This document shows positions 50,416 through 58,278 of a stretch of DNA of 64,000 nucleotides, one piece after another. Positions within the stretch are counted from its first letter, which is position 1. Every line of letters starts with the position of its first letter. The notes beneath the pieces are model-generated. The model did not search any database. It saw only the letters and a program-made list of their open reading frames with translations, and had not been told where the DNA came from. The position numbers were made by a program, and so were the translations under genes. The stretch is from contig CAVYJC010000003.1 in assembly GCA_963768715.1 (NCBI GenBank), positions 124,001 to 188,000 on the forward strand, given 5' to 3'. Source of the stretch: DATKEJ01 sp963768715. GTDB lineage: Bacteria > Bacteroidota > Rhodothermia > Rhodothermales > DATKEJ01.

Positions 50416-51561
50416 ATGAACCCATCCACCGACGAAATGCCCGTATTGGAACGTCCGCTCGAAGAGCGCTTCGACGATCACCTCGGTCTGCTTGACGTGG
50501 ACTACGTGGAGCTTTGGGTAAACAACGCCCACCAGGCGGCGCATTTCTACATGACGGTCTTCGGATTCAGCCTCGCCGCCTATCGCGGACTCGAGACGGG
50601 TACGCGTGATCGCGCCTCGTACTTGCTTCGACAGGGTAACATCCGACTTATTCTAACGGCGCCGATGGCAGGTGACTCAGCGATCGCAGAATTCTGCCGC
50701 AAGCACGGCGACGGCGTGCGCGACATTGCCCTGACTGTCGAAAACGTCGATCGCGCCTTCCGCGAATCGGTTGCGCGTGGAGGCGTTCCTGTGGCCGAGC
50801 CGGCCGATTCGTCCGACGAGAACGGAACGGTGCGGACTGCGGCGGTCGCGACCTATGGGGACGCGATTCACACGTTCGTCCAGCGCGACAAGTATCGCGG
50901 AGACTTCCTCCCTGGATTTAGACCGGCGTCGTCTCCTGTCGAGGTGCATCCAACGGGCATCCAGTTCGTCGACCACTGCGTGGGCAACGTCGAGCTTGGG
51001 AAGATGAATGACTGGGTCGCTTTCTATCGGGACGTCCTCGGCTTCACGCAATACATCCATTTTGACGACAAAGACATCTCGACCGAGTATTCAGCGCTGA
51101 TGTCCAAAGTCATGGCCGGTGGAAGAGGTCGCATCAAATTTCCGATCAACGAACCCGCCGACGGAAAGCGAAAATCTCAAATCGAAGAGTATCTGGAATA
51201 CAACGAAGGGCCGGGTGTTCAGCACATCGCCCTCCTCACAGCCGACATCATCGACACCGTTCAGCGACTTCGGAAGAACGGCATGGATTTCCTCCAGGTA
51301 CCTACGACCTACTATGAGATGCTCGAGGATCGCGTCGGTAAAATCGAGGAGCCGCTGGAACTGCTGCAAGAGCTTGGCATTCTCGTCGACCGAGACGACG
51401 AAGGATATCTGCTCCAGATCTTTACGAAGCCGGTCGGCGATCGTCCCACCCTCTTCTTTGAGATTATCCAGAGAAAAGGGGCGCGCGGATTCGGCAAAGG
51501 AAATTTCAAGGCGCTTTTTGAAGCTATCGAACGCGAACAGGACCTGAGGGGGAATCTGTGA
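50416..51561 (+). CDS. hppD: 4-hydroxyphenylpyruvate dioxygenase
   Basis: The 381-residue non-heme iron enzyme turns 4-hydroxyphenylpyruvate into homogentisate. It has two VOC domains. The iron ligands are visible in the second: His in GIQFVDHCVGNVELGKM near 180, His in EGPGVQHIALLTADI near 262, and Glu in RPTLFFEIIQRKGARGFGKG near 345. The first domain starts DYVELWVNNAHQAAHFYMTV. The C-terminal helix FKALFEAIEREQDLR closes the active site in this family. Length is normal. Inverted heptamer arrays bracket the gene. HmgA follows 250 nt downstream. Confidence 0.97.
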   Translation: MNPSTDEMPVLERPLEERFDDHLGLLDVDYVELWVNNAHQAAHFYMTVFGFSLAAYRGLETGTRDRASYLLRQGNIRLILTAPMAGDSAIAEFCRKHGDGVRDIALTVENVDRAFRESVARGGVPVAEPADSSDENGTVRTAAVATYGDAIHTFVQRDKYRGDFLPGFRPASSPVEVHPTGIQFVDHCVGNVELGKMNDWVAFYRDVLGFTQYIHFDDKDISTEYSALMSKVMAGGRGRIKFPINEPADGKRKSQIEEYLEYNEGPGVQHIALLTADIIDTVQRLRKNGMDFLQVPTTYYEMLEDRVGKIEEPLELLQELGILVDRDDEGYLLQIFTKPVGDRPTLFFEIIQRKGARGFGKGNFKALFEAIEREQDLRGNL

Positions 51562-51569
51562 CGTTAGAC

Positions 51570-51593
51570 GTCCGTGGTCCGTGGTCCGTGGTC
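51570..51593. repeat. GTCCGTG heptamer array, right arm of inverted pair
   Basis: Three GTCCGTG units plus GTC, 8 nt after the hppD stop. The 24 bp here are the exact inverse of 50288-50311, so the arrays form inverted repeats around hppD. Confidence 0.9.
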
Positions 51594-51761
51594 GGACCCG
51601 AGATGGAGTCGCGTTAACTAAAGTGGTGCAGACCAGGCTTCTCAATGCCGACAGCCGAATCCGACCGTTCCCTTTACGTGCCCGCAATGAACCCACAGCA
51701 AGACACGAAGAAAGCAGAGATCGACAAATTGAACGGTCAACCTGGCAGAACCTGGATCCGG

Positions 51762-51789
51762 GTCGGACTTCGGACATCTGACCTCGGAC
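51762..51789. repeat. GTCGGAC-type heptamer array
   Basis: GTCGGAC, TTCGGAC, ATCTGAC, CTCGGAC in 7-bp register, ending 22 nt upstream of the hmgA start. It is more degenerate than its neighbours. Confidence 0.65.
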
Positions 51790-51811
51790 CCTCACTCAAC
51801 CGCAGATTCTC

Positions 51812-52977
51812 GTGATCTACCACCAACTCGGCAAGATTCCCGACAAGCGGCACATCCAGTTTCGTCGTGAGGACGGCGAGCTCCACAGTGAAGAACTGTT
51901 CGGAGCCGAAGGCTTCAGCGGATCGTCTTCTCTGCTCTATCACTACAACCCGCCGACGCGGGTAACCAAAGTAGAACCAGGCAAGGAGATTGTCATCGAG
52001 CCGTGGGACGTCGGGGTGCTGCGACATCACCATCTCAGGACGGCCGGCATGGCTGTCGGCGGCGATCCGATCACGGCTCGCACGCCCGTCCTGTTCAACA
52101 ACGACGTCTTGCTTTCCGTCGGTCGCCCTCCGAGAAGATGGAATACCACTACCGGAACGGCGAACATGACGAGTTGCTGTTTATCCACGAAGGCAGCGGG
52201 TTCGTGTACAGCAGTTTCGGGACGCTGCCATTCGGTGAATGGGACTACATCTACATCCCGCGGGGTACAACCTATCGCATGGAGTTCGACTCATCCGAAA
52301 ACCGGATCTTCTGCATCGAGTCGACCGGTCCGATCTCGATCCCACGCCGGTATCGTTCGGAGCTCGGACAGTTCCTTGAAAACAGTCCCTTCTGCGAGCG
52401 CGACATTAATCGCCCGCAACTCCCCCTGTTTCACAACGAACAGGGCGATTTCGAGGTGCGCATCAAGAAGCTCGGCAGAATGCACCACTACTGGTTCGAT
52501 CACCATCCGCTCGACGTCGTGGGCTGGGACGGCTACCTCTACCCGTGGACATTCAACATCCGCGATTTCGAACCGATTACGGGACGCATTCACCAGCCGC
52601 CGCCTGTCCACCAGACGTTCGCTGCGCCGAACTTTGTCGTCTGCTCCTTTGTGCCGCGGATGTTCGACTACCATCCTCTGTCGATCCCCGCCCCTTACAA
52701 CCACTCGAACATCGATTCAGACGAAGTACTCTACTACGTCGACGGCGACTTCATGAGTCGGAAAGGTGTGGAAGTCGCGAGCATTACGGAGCATCCGGGA
52801 GGCATTCCGCACGGGCCGCATCCGGGCAAGGCGGAGGAGTCCATCGGCAAGAAGGAAACGAAGGAATACGCCGTTATGGTGGACACCTTCCATCCATTGC
52901 ACCTGGCAAAACCGGCCGAAGCGATGGATGACCCGAGTTATCCGTATTCGTGGCAGAGCGCGACGGCGCACCAGTAA
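51812..52977 (+). CDS. hmgA: homogentisate 1,2-dioxygenase, frameshifted
   Basis: The frame from ATG 51812 matches the N-terminus of bacterial homogentisate dioxygenase (IYHQLGKIPDKRHIQFRRED, VLFNNDVLLSVGRP). It then breaks near 52125-52131. From there the third frame continues SEKMEYHYRNGEHDELLFIH and runs to 52977 with FEPITGRIHQPPPVHQTFAA and IPAPYNHSNIDSDEVLYYVD, where the iron ligands lie. Restoring one missing base gives 388 residues, normal for the short bacterial type. It cleaves homogentisate to maleylacetoacetate. The break lies in CCCTCC, suggesting an assembly indel; true inactivation is the alternative. Confidence 0.9.
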
Positions 52978-53041
52978 GAGAATTCAAAATTCAAATCGCA
53001 AAACGCATATTGGTGGACGGCCTTTCGCGAACAACTCCTCT

Positions 53042-53097
53042 GTTCGGTGTTCGGTGTTCGAAGTTCGGTGTTCGGTGTTTGGTGTTTGGTGTTTGAA
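53042..53097. repeat. GTTCGGT/GTTTGGT heptamer array
   Basis: Eight units in strict register: GTTCGGT twice, GTTCGAA, GTTCGGT twice, GTTTGGT twice, GTTTGAA. It ends 1 nt from the stop codon of the FAH gene (53099-53101), just as its twin at 27315 abuts the amidohydrolase stop. Confidence 0.9.
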
Positions 53098-53098
53098 G

Positions 53099-54378
53099 TT
53101 ATCCAGCAGGTAGAACCTTTCCCGACACATTTCCAAAACCGATACGATACCCGTCTCCCTGCGCCCATCCGCTCATGATCACCTCGTCGTCATCCGCGAT
53201 GAACTTGCGCTCGGTTCCATCGGGCAGTTGGATTGGCCGCTCGCCGCGCCAGGTCAACTCGAGCATGCTGCCGTAGCTGTCGGGGGTCGGACCGCTGATC
53301 GTTCCCGACGCCAACAAATCCCCAGGTCGCAGATTGCACCCATTGGATGCGTGGTGAGCCAGCTGCTGGCAGACGTTCCAGTACATGTAGCGGAAATTCG
53401 AGCGACAGACCGGGTGCGCTTCAGCCATATTGGCTGGTCGGATTCCCACCTCCAGATTGATGTCGTACGACCAGTCGCCGCCCGCACGCAAGTAAGGCAG
53501 CGGCTCCGGATCCTGCCGCGGCCCTGCAACCCGAAAGGGCTCCAGTGCATCGAGCGTCACGACCCACGGTGAAATCGACGTCGCAAAACTCTTTCCAAGG
53601 AAAGGCCCGAGTGGGACGTATTCCCACTTTTGGATATCTCGGGCACTCCAATCGTTCACCAATACGAGTCCAAAGATGTGTTCCGGGGTGCTTCTGTGAT
53701 GGGAATTGGTGCCCCGAGATGGTTTCCCGGACCAACGAAGAACCCCATCTCAAGCTCGAAATCGAGGAGGCGACTGGGGCCGAATGTCGGCGGACCGTCA
53801 TCGGGCTTCAGCTGACCGGACGGGCGGCGGACCGGCGTCCCGCTCGGCACGATCGAACTGGCGCGTCCATGGTATCCCACCGGCAGGTGGGTCCAATTCG
53901 GCATGAGCGCATTGTCGGCGCCTCGGAACATGGTTCCAACGTTCGTCGCGTGCTCTTTGGACGAGTAGAAGTCGGTGTAGTCGCCGATCTCTACGGAAGG
54001 TGCATGACGGCGCGTTTCATCGGGACCAACACCTCATTGAGGAGGGTGTCTTCTTCCTTCAGCGTCGGCGTATCATCGCGCAGCAGGCCGTGAATCTGCA
54101 TCCTGGCGGCTCGCCAGGCATCCTTCCCCATCGCGAGGAAGAGATTCAAGCTTGGCCTCGAAAACGGCCGCTGCCTGGGGTCACCCGGCAAATTCAGCAG
54201 CCCCATCGATTCGAGCACCGAGAGATCGAGAATCTGGTCCCCAATCGCAACGCCGACACGCGCCGGCCCTCCTTCGGGACGCCTGAAAACGCCATACGGC
54301 AGATTCTGGATCGGAAAATGATTGTCCGCGGCTACGGGGACGAAACGACCTTATCGAAGGGTCGGTAGTGATATCCAT
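53099..54378 (-). CDS. fahA: fumarylacetoacetase, three apparent frameshifts
   Basis: Pieces in three frames assemble into a complete FAH. N-terminus: MDITTDPSIRSF, then VPVAADNHFPIQNLPYGVF and RVGVAIGDQILDLSVLESMG. Middle: KRAVMHLP, then VEIGDYTDFYSSKEHATNVG and HLPVGYHGRASSIVPSGTPV. C-terminus: HIFGLVLVNDWSARDIQKWE, then SPWVVTLDALEPFR and LLASGTISGPTPDSYGSMLE. Breaks lie near 54335-54345, 53991-53998 and 53681-53689. Correcting them gives about 426 residues, the normal size. The enzyme splits fumarylacetoacetate into fumarate and acetoacetate, using Ca and a His-Glu pair (His in GYHGRA). Several breaks are in C or G runs. Either the gene has decayed or the assembly has indels. It lies 12 nt after the unknown gene at 54391. 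Confidence 0.88.
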
Positions 54379-54390
54379 GTGACTGTCTAT

Positions 54391-55330
54391 TTAGAGAAGT
54401 CCCGCGTCGCGAAGATCCTCGACGGGCTCATCAATATCGCAGCTTCCGTATGATATGGCGAACGAGCGGCGAACTTCGGTAACCGCACTCACCGGGACCT
54501 CGAATCCGCCCCACGCAAAATGATCATCCGTGAAATCAAAATGTCCAAGATCTCGATCGTCGATAACCCAGTTGAGACGATCGGTATCGAGTTTTGAGGC
54601 GAGGACTCCCGCGGCGAATACGTTGACGAATCCGTGCTGTACGATCCCGGATTCCGGATCTAACGTGACGAACGGGATGATGCAATCCTGCCGTCGCCTT
54701 ATACGGAACGCCCAGATGCGCGCAAATCGCGATGGCGTCGGAGATCTCTTCCACGCTTGGATAGGCGTCCGGCGTAGCCCCACCGCAGCGGATCTTGAAT
54801 CCCCGGTGCTCCACGCCGGAACAGGCGGGAGCGAGCCGTTCGACGCGATCTTTCCATCTCGCGGTCCGGCCGACTTCGTAGAAGATCCGTTTCAACTTCA
54901 TACCGCCAAATCGGAGCGTACCCTCGTAGCGGTCGAGCGCAAGCGAGATTGCGGAGGGATCCCCGTCGATCAGATCGTCCGGTAGGCGTACCTCGAGAAT
55001 GTCGACTCGACCCCACCCTTCCTTCTCGAAGCTCTTTACTCTGGCTGCGTCAGCAGCGGCGACGCGCATCATGGCGGTCATATCGTGCATCGAGGAGGCC
55101 AGGCCGGCTAGTCTCACCGGGGCAAAGCGTTCGAGCGATTTCCGGCCTTCGGTCGCAAAAGCATCGAGCCTCGCGACCGGGCACACAAATCGACTGACCA
55201 TCCATGCGTGATCGGAATCCAGGTGCCGGGAGTAGGTCGACACCGCTTCAGGCATTTCGAGGTTCGCCGGGGGAAACAGTCCTGCGTAATCGATCAAGCC
55301 GTGGAGGAATGCTCGGAGCGAGGCGGTCAT
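54391..55330 (-). CDS. unknown protein upstream of FAH, one apparent frameshift
   Basis: I do not recognise this family. The first frame starts MTASLRAFLHGLIDYAGLFP and runs through LLDGDPSAI-type acidic helices to HRGFKIRCGGATPDAYPSVE and LGVPYKATAGLHHPV. Near 54655-54675 the frame breaks, and the rest is HGFVNVFAAGVLASKLDTDR, then WVIDDRDLGHFDFTDDHFAW and a short tail. One base removed gives about 312 residues. The alternating strands and helices, and the GFKIRCGG and KATAGLHHP loops, suggest a barrel-like enzyme. No maleylacetoacetate isomerase is in the window, and this gene is directly upstream of FAH (12 nt), so a role in that step is a testable guess. ATG at 55330. Confidence 0.6.
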
Positions 55331-55472
55331 CAGTGTGGTGCAATGGATGAATTCCGGGAGGCACAAACAGCCAGGCGAAAGATATCATCCGCGGCCGGCG
55401 CTTTCCTTTAATTTCACGGGGAGACAACGCGACAACGCTGTCATTTTGAGCAACGACGCACTCGACTAAGAC

Positions 55473-55500
55473 GTCCGAGGTCCGGGGTCCGAGGTCCCCC
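55473..55500. repeat. GTCCGAG heptamer array
   Basis: GTCCGAG, GTCCGGG, GTCCGAG, GTCCCCC in register, in the gap between the unknown gene's start and the racemase stop. The unit is that of the array at 15966. Confidence 0.75.
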
Positions 55501-55581
55501 CAATTTCCATGACTGTGCGACCCATCCAGCGGACGTCACTGCAAAATCTCTGTGGCTCCGCGGCTTCGTGTGAGACAAGAC

Positions 55582-55595
55582 GTCCGGGGTCCGGA
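55582..55595. repeat. short GTCCGGG heptamer array at racemase stop
   Basis: GTCCGGG, GTCCGGA and a degenerate GTCTCCT, ending at the racemase stop codon (55601-55603, minus strand). Confidence 0.5.
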
Positions 55596-55600
55596 GTCTC

Positions 55601-56365
55601 CTACGCGTCCAACCGCTCAGGCGCCGCCTCGCGAATAAGTGCGCGCGCCAGTGCGCGCGTAGGATCGATGCAGCGGACCCCTTCGATCTCCGCCTCCGTC
55701 ACGGCAAGCGGCAGCTCCGTGCATCCGAGGATGACCGCCTCGGCGCCACTAGCGGCGAGATGCCGGATCGCCTCGATCACGAACCCACGCGCCCTGTCTG
55801 TAACCGGATTCGCGGCGGCCTTGATGCCGAATCCCGCGTCGAATATCGCGGGATTCACAAGCTCGTCCTGGATTCTTGGATCCTGCTCGATGGCCTCATA
55901 ACCCGCATCCCGAAGTGCATCGATAAACAGGCGCGAACGATAAGACGCCGTCGTCGAGAAGGCGCCTACGCGCCGGATCCCAGGATCCATCTCCCGGATG
56001 TACGCGAGCGTTTCATCCACGAGACTGAGCAGCTTCAATCGACACCCGGTCACCGAGACGAGGTCCCTGACGACAGAGAAGATCGGATCACAGTGTGCCG
56101 TAACGCACGGAATGCCTGCGACGGCGACATCCTGGCTGTCGAGCCACCGGATTATTTCGAAAATGGCATGTGCTGGATTCTCGTCGGACTGTCCCAGCAC
56201 GTAGCGGCCCCTGTCCGGAATGCGATCGGGAAACGATGCGAGGACGACGGGCAGGTGGTCCTGATCATGGAAACCTCGCGTCTCACTGAGAATCTTGTTC
56301 AGGGCGTCGACGCCGGCATACGGCCCCATTCCACCGACGAGCCCAATAGTTTTGGTGTAGCGCAT
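55601..56365 (-). CDS. aspartate/glutamate racemase family protein
   Basis: The 254-residue protein has the two-domain racemase fold. The N-terminal Gly loop is KTIGLVGGMGPYAGVDALNK. The first catalytic Cys lies in AVAGIPCVTAHCDPIFSVVR near 85, and the second in EAVILGCTELPLAVTEAEIE near 210. This Cys pair is that of Asp/Glu racemases acting without PLP; the substrate may be aspartate or another amino acid. The first site reads PCVTAH rather than the usual PCNTAH, so Asn is replaced by Val. It starts 3 nt after the DedA stop, as the last gene of the queA-ispD-ispF-dedA operon. Confidence 0.88.
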   Translation of the reverse strand: MRYTKTIGLVGGMGPYAGVDALNKILSETRGFHDQDHLPVVLASFPDRIPDRGRYVLGQSDENPAHAIFEIIRWLDSQDVAVAGIPCVTAHCDPIFSVVRDLVSVTGCRLKLLSLVDETLAYIREMDPGIRRVGAFSTTASYRSRLFIDALRDAGYEAIEQDPRIQDELVNPAIFDAGFGIKAAANPVTDRARGFVIEAIRHLAASGAEAVILGCTELPLAVTEAEIEGVRCIDPTRALARALIREAAPERLDA

Positions 56366-56368
56366 ACG

Positions 56369-57034
56369 TCAGCCTTTCGGCGTTTCGGAGACGTCGGTTT
56401 CCGGAACGTCGGTATCGGTCAACGCCTTCTTCCGACGCAGCAACCGGTACAGTGCAAAGAGCACAATACCGACGACCATGACCCAGAGGACAACTTTGCC
56501 ATAGATGGCCAGGTAGTGCCCAACGATTTCCCAGTTGTCTCCGACGATATAACCCAGCCAGGCTATCAGAGCGCACCAAATGGCGGCGCTGAACGTCGAC
56601 GCGATCAAGACAGGGCGGGTCCGCATTTTGGCCATCCCGGCGACGAGGGAGATAACGGATCGCGTTCCACTGAGGAATCGATTCACGGCAATCAGGCCGT
56701 ATCCCCATCGTGACAGCCAGCGGCGGCTCGTCGCGATCTGGTCCTTCGGCAGCCATCGAAAGCGGTTTGGCTGCATGATCGCGGTGCCGATGCGCCCTCC
56801 GACAAAGAACATCGTCATGAATCCCGCTGCTCCTCCGATGGTCGCGAACAGGATGACGCCGGACAGCATTAAGGCCGATTTTCCGGCCAGATACCCTCCA
56901 AAAACAACGATCATGTCTCCGGGAATGGGTGGAAAGACGTTCTCCACGTACGCGATCATGAGAATCATCAGATACATGAGCTCAGGCGGCAGGCCCTCCA
57001 TCCACGTGGCGAGATCGGTCAATACGTCAACCAT
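56369..57034 (-). CDS. DedA-family membrane protein
   Basis: The 221-residue protein has the SNARE-associated (DedA) layout: MYLMILMIAYVENVFPPIPG, then DMIVVFGGYLAGKSALMLSG, and later GYGLIAVNRFLSGTRSVISL with VAGMAKM, the conserved R-x-x-P/G-type loop of the family. Five or six hydrophobic segments are present. Family members act as lipid scramblases or flippases; undecaprenyl-phosphate recycling is a known role. ATG at 57034 overlaps the ispF stop by 8 nt. The longer frame to 57247 would overlap most of ispF's 3' end and is rejected. Confidence 0.92.
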   Translation of the reverse strand: MVDVLTDLATWMEGLPPELMYLMILMIAYVENVFPPIPGDMIVVFGGYLAGKSALMLSGVILFATIGGAAGFMTMFFVGGRIGTAIMQPNRFRWLPKDQIATSRRWLSRWGYGLIAVNRFLSGTRSVISLVAGMAKMRTRPVLIASTFSAAIWCALIAWLGYIVGDNWEIVGHYLAIYGKVVLWVMVVGIVLFALYRLLRRKKALTDTDVPETDVSETPKG

Positions 57035-57524
57035 TGGACTCTGATTGCTCGGATTGCTGCTCAATGAGACAGACGGCGTAGGCGGATACGCCTTCCTCAC
57101 GTCCTTCGAATCCCAGGCGCTCGGTCGTCGTCGCTTTGACCGAGACTGCGTTGACGTCAATACGCATGGCGGAGGCAAGATTTGCACGCATCGAATCGAT
57201 GAAGTCGCGCAGCCGGGGGCGCTCGAGCGCGACCGTCGCATCGACATTCACGGTTCGGTATCCGGCTTCGGCGATCAGATCACCCACACGGGTCAGCAGC
57301 TTGATGCTGTCGGCATCGCGCCATTCATCCGATGTGTCTGGAAAGTGGCTTCCGATATCGCCGAGAGCGGCGGCCCCGAGCAAAGCATCTGCTACGGCGT
57401 GGGCGAGCACATCGCCATCTGAGTGTCCGAGCACGCCGACTTCGTGCGGAACGTCGACGCCGCCCAGAACCAGGCGACGCCCTTCGATGAGCCGGTGCAC
57501 GTCATATCCGAAACCTACCCGCAT
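57027..57524 (-). CDS. ispF: 2-C-methyl-D-erythritol 2,4-cyclodiphosphate synthase
   Basis: The 165-residue trimeric enzyme of the MEP pathway starts MRVGFGYDVHRLIEGRRLVL with the DVH zinc ligands. It has GVLGHSDGDVLAHAVADALL near 32 with the third His, ALGDIGSHFPDTSDEW near 54, and the C-terminal KATTTERLGFEGREEGVSAY. ATG at 57524 gives the normal start; the longer frame is unlikely. It follows ispD after 7 nt and overlaps dedA by 8. Confidence 0.96.
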   Translation of the reverse strand: MRVGFGYDVHRLIEGRRLVLGGVDVPHEVGVLGHSDGDVLAHAVADALLGAAALGDIGSHFPDTSDEWRDADSIKLLTRVGDLIAEAGYRTVNVDATVALERPRLRDFIDSMRANLASAMRIDVNAVSVKATTTERLGFEGREEGVSAYAVCLIEQQSEQSESNG

Positions 57525-57531
57525 TAATTCG

Positions 57532-58242
57532 CTATTCGTGTGCCCGCATCCAAGCCGGCCACATCCAGAGGGCCTGGGCCCAATCGGCCGGCGTCGTGAT
57601 TTTGACATTCGGACTCGTGCACGAAACCACTTTGACGTCTATGCCAAGGGATTTCACGAGCGTGACCTCATCTGTAAAGACCTGCGACTCCGCGATCGCT
57701 TTTCGGTGACCCCGCTCGAGTACCTCTCGACGGAATCCCTGCGGCGTCAAAAGTCTGAATACCCCCTCCCGCTCGACCCGTTCCGAAACGAGTCCGTCAC
57801 GCGTTCGGCACATCGTATCTGTCACGGGCACGGCCAGTACTGCCGCTTCGTGATCGATCAGCGCGGCAAGAAGCTCGTCGATATCGTCGGACGAGACGAA
57901 GGGTCGCACCGCGTCGTGTGTAAGCACGGTCCTGGATGAAATCGGAAGTGCGGCCAGAGCGATCCGAACGGACTCCTGCCGGGTAGCTCCACCTGCCACA
58001 ATCGATACGACCTTCGACAGGTCATAATTTCGACACATCCGTGTGATTTCGTCAACTTCAGGGGCGGGTACCGCGACACATATGGCATCGACGCGTGGAT
58101 GGCTTTCGAAACGCAGGGCCGTTTGGACGAGAAGCGGCTTGCCGCCGAGGAGTCGGAACTGCTTTTTCGCTCCGCCGAGCCGTGTGCCGGCCCCCGCAGC
58201 CGCAATGACTACTCCTGCGGTCGGAAGATCAGGCGGTGTCAT
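57532..58242 (-). CDS. ispD: 2-C-methyl-D-erythritol 4-phosphate cytidylyltransferase
   Basis: The 236-residue enzyme couples CTP to MEP. It begins TAGVVIAAAGAGTRLGGAKK with the nucleotide-binding loop and the two Lys/Arg residues, has SIVAGGATRQESVRIALAAL near 83, VLTHDAVRPFVSSDDIDELL near 105, and FRLLTPQGFRREVLERGHRK near 162. The C-terminus VKITTPADWAQA is also typical. It is followed at once by ispF, the standard order. Confidence 0.96.
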   Translation of the reverse strand: MTPPDLPTAGVVIAAAGAGTRLGGAKKQFRLLGGKPLLVQTALRFESHPRVDAICVAVPAPEVDEITRMCRNYDLSKVVSIVAGGATRQESVRIALAALPISSRTVLTHDAVRPFVSSDDIDELLAALIDHEAAVLAVPVTDTMCRTRDGLVSERVEREGVFRLLTPQGFRREVLERGHRKAIAESQVFTDEVTLVKSLGIDVKVVSCTSPNVKITTPADWAQALWMWPAWMRAHE

Positions 58243-58278
58243 CCAGGCTTCGGAAGATTGGGGGCGCCTGCCCCGGAC

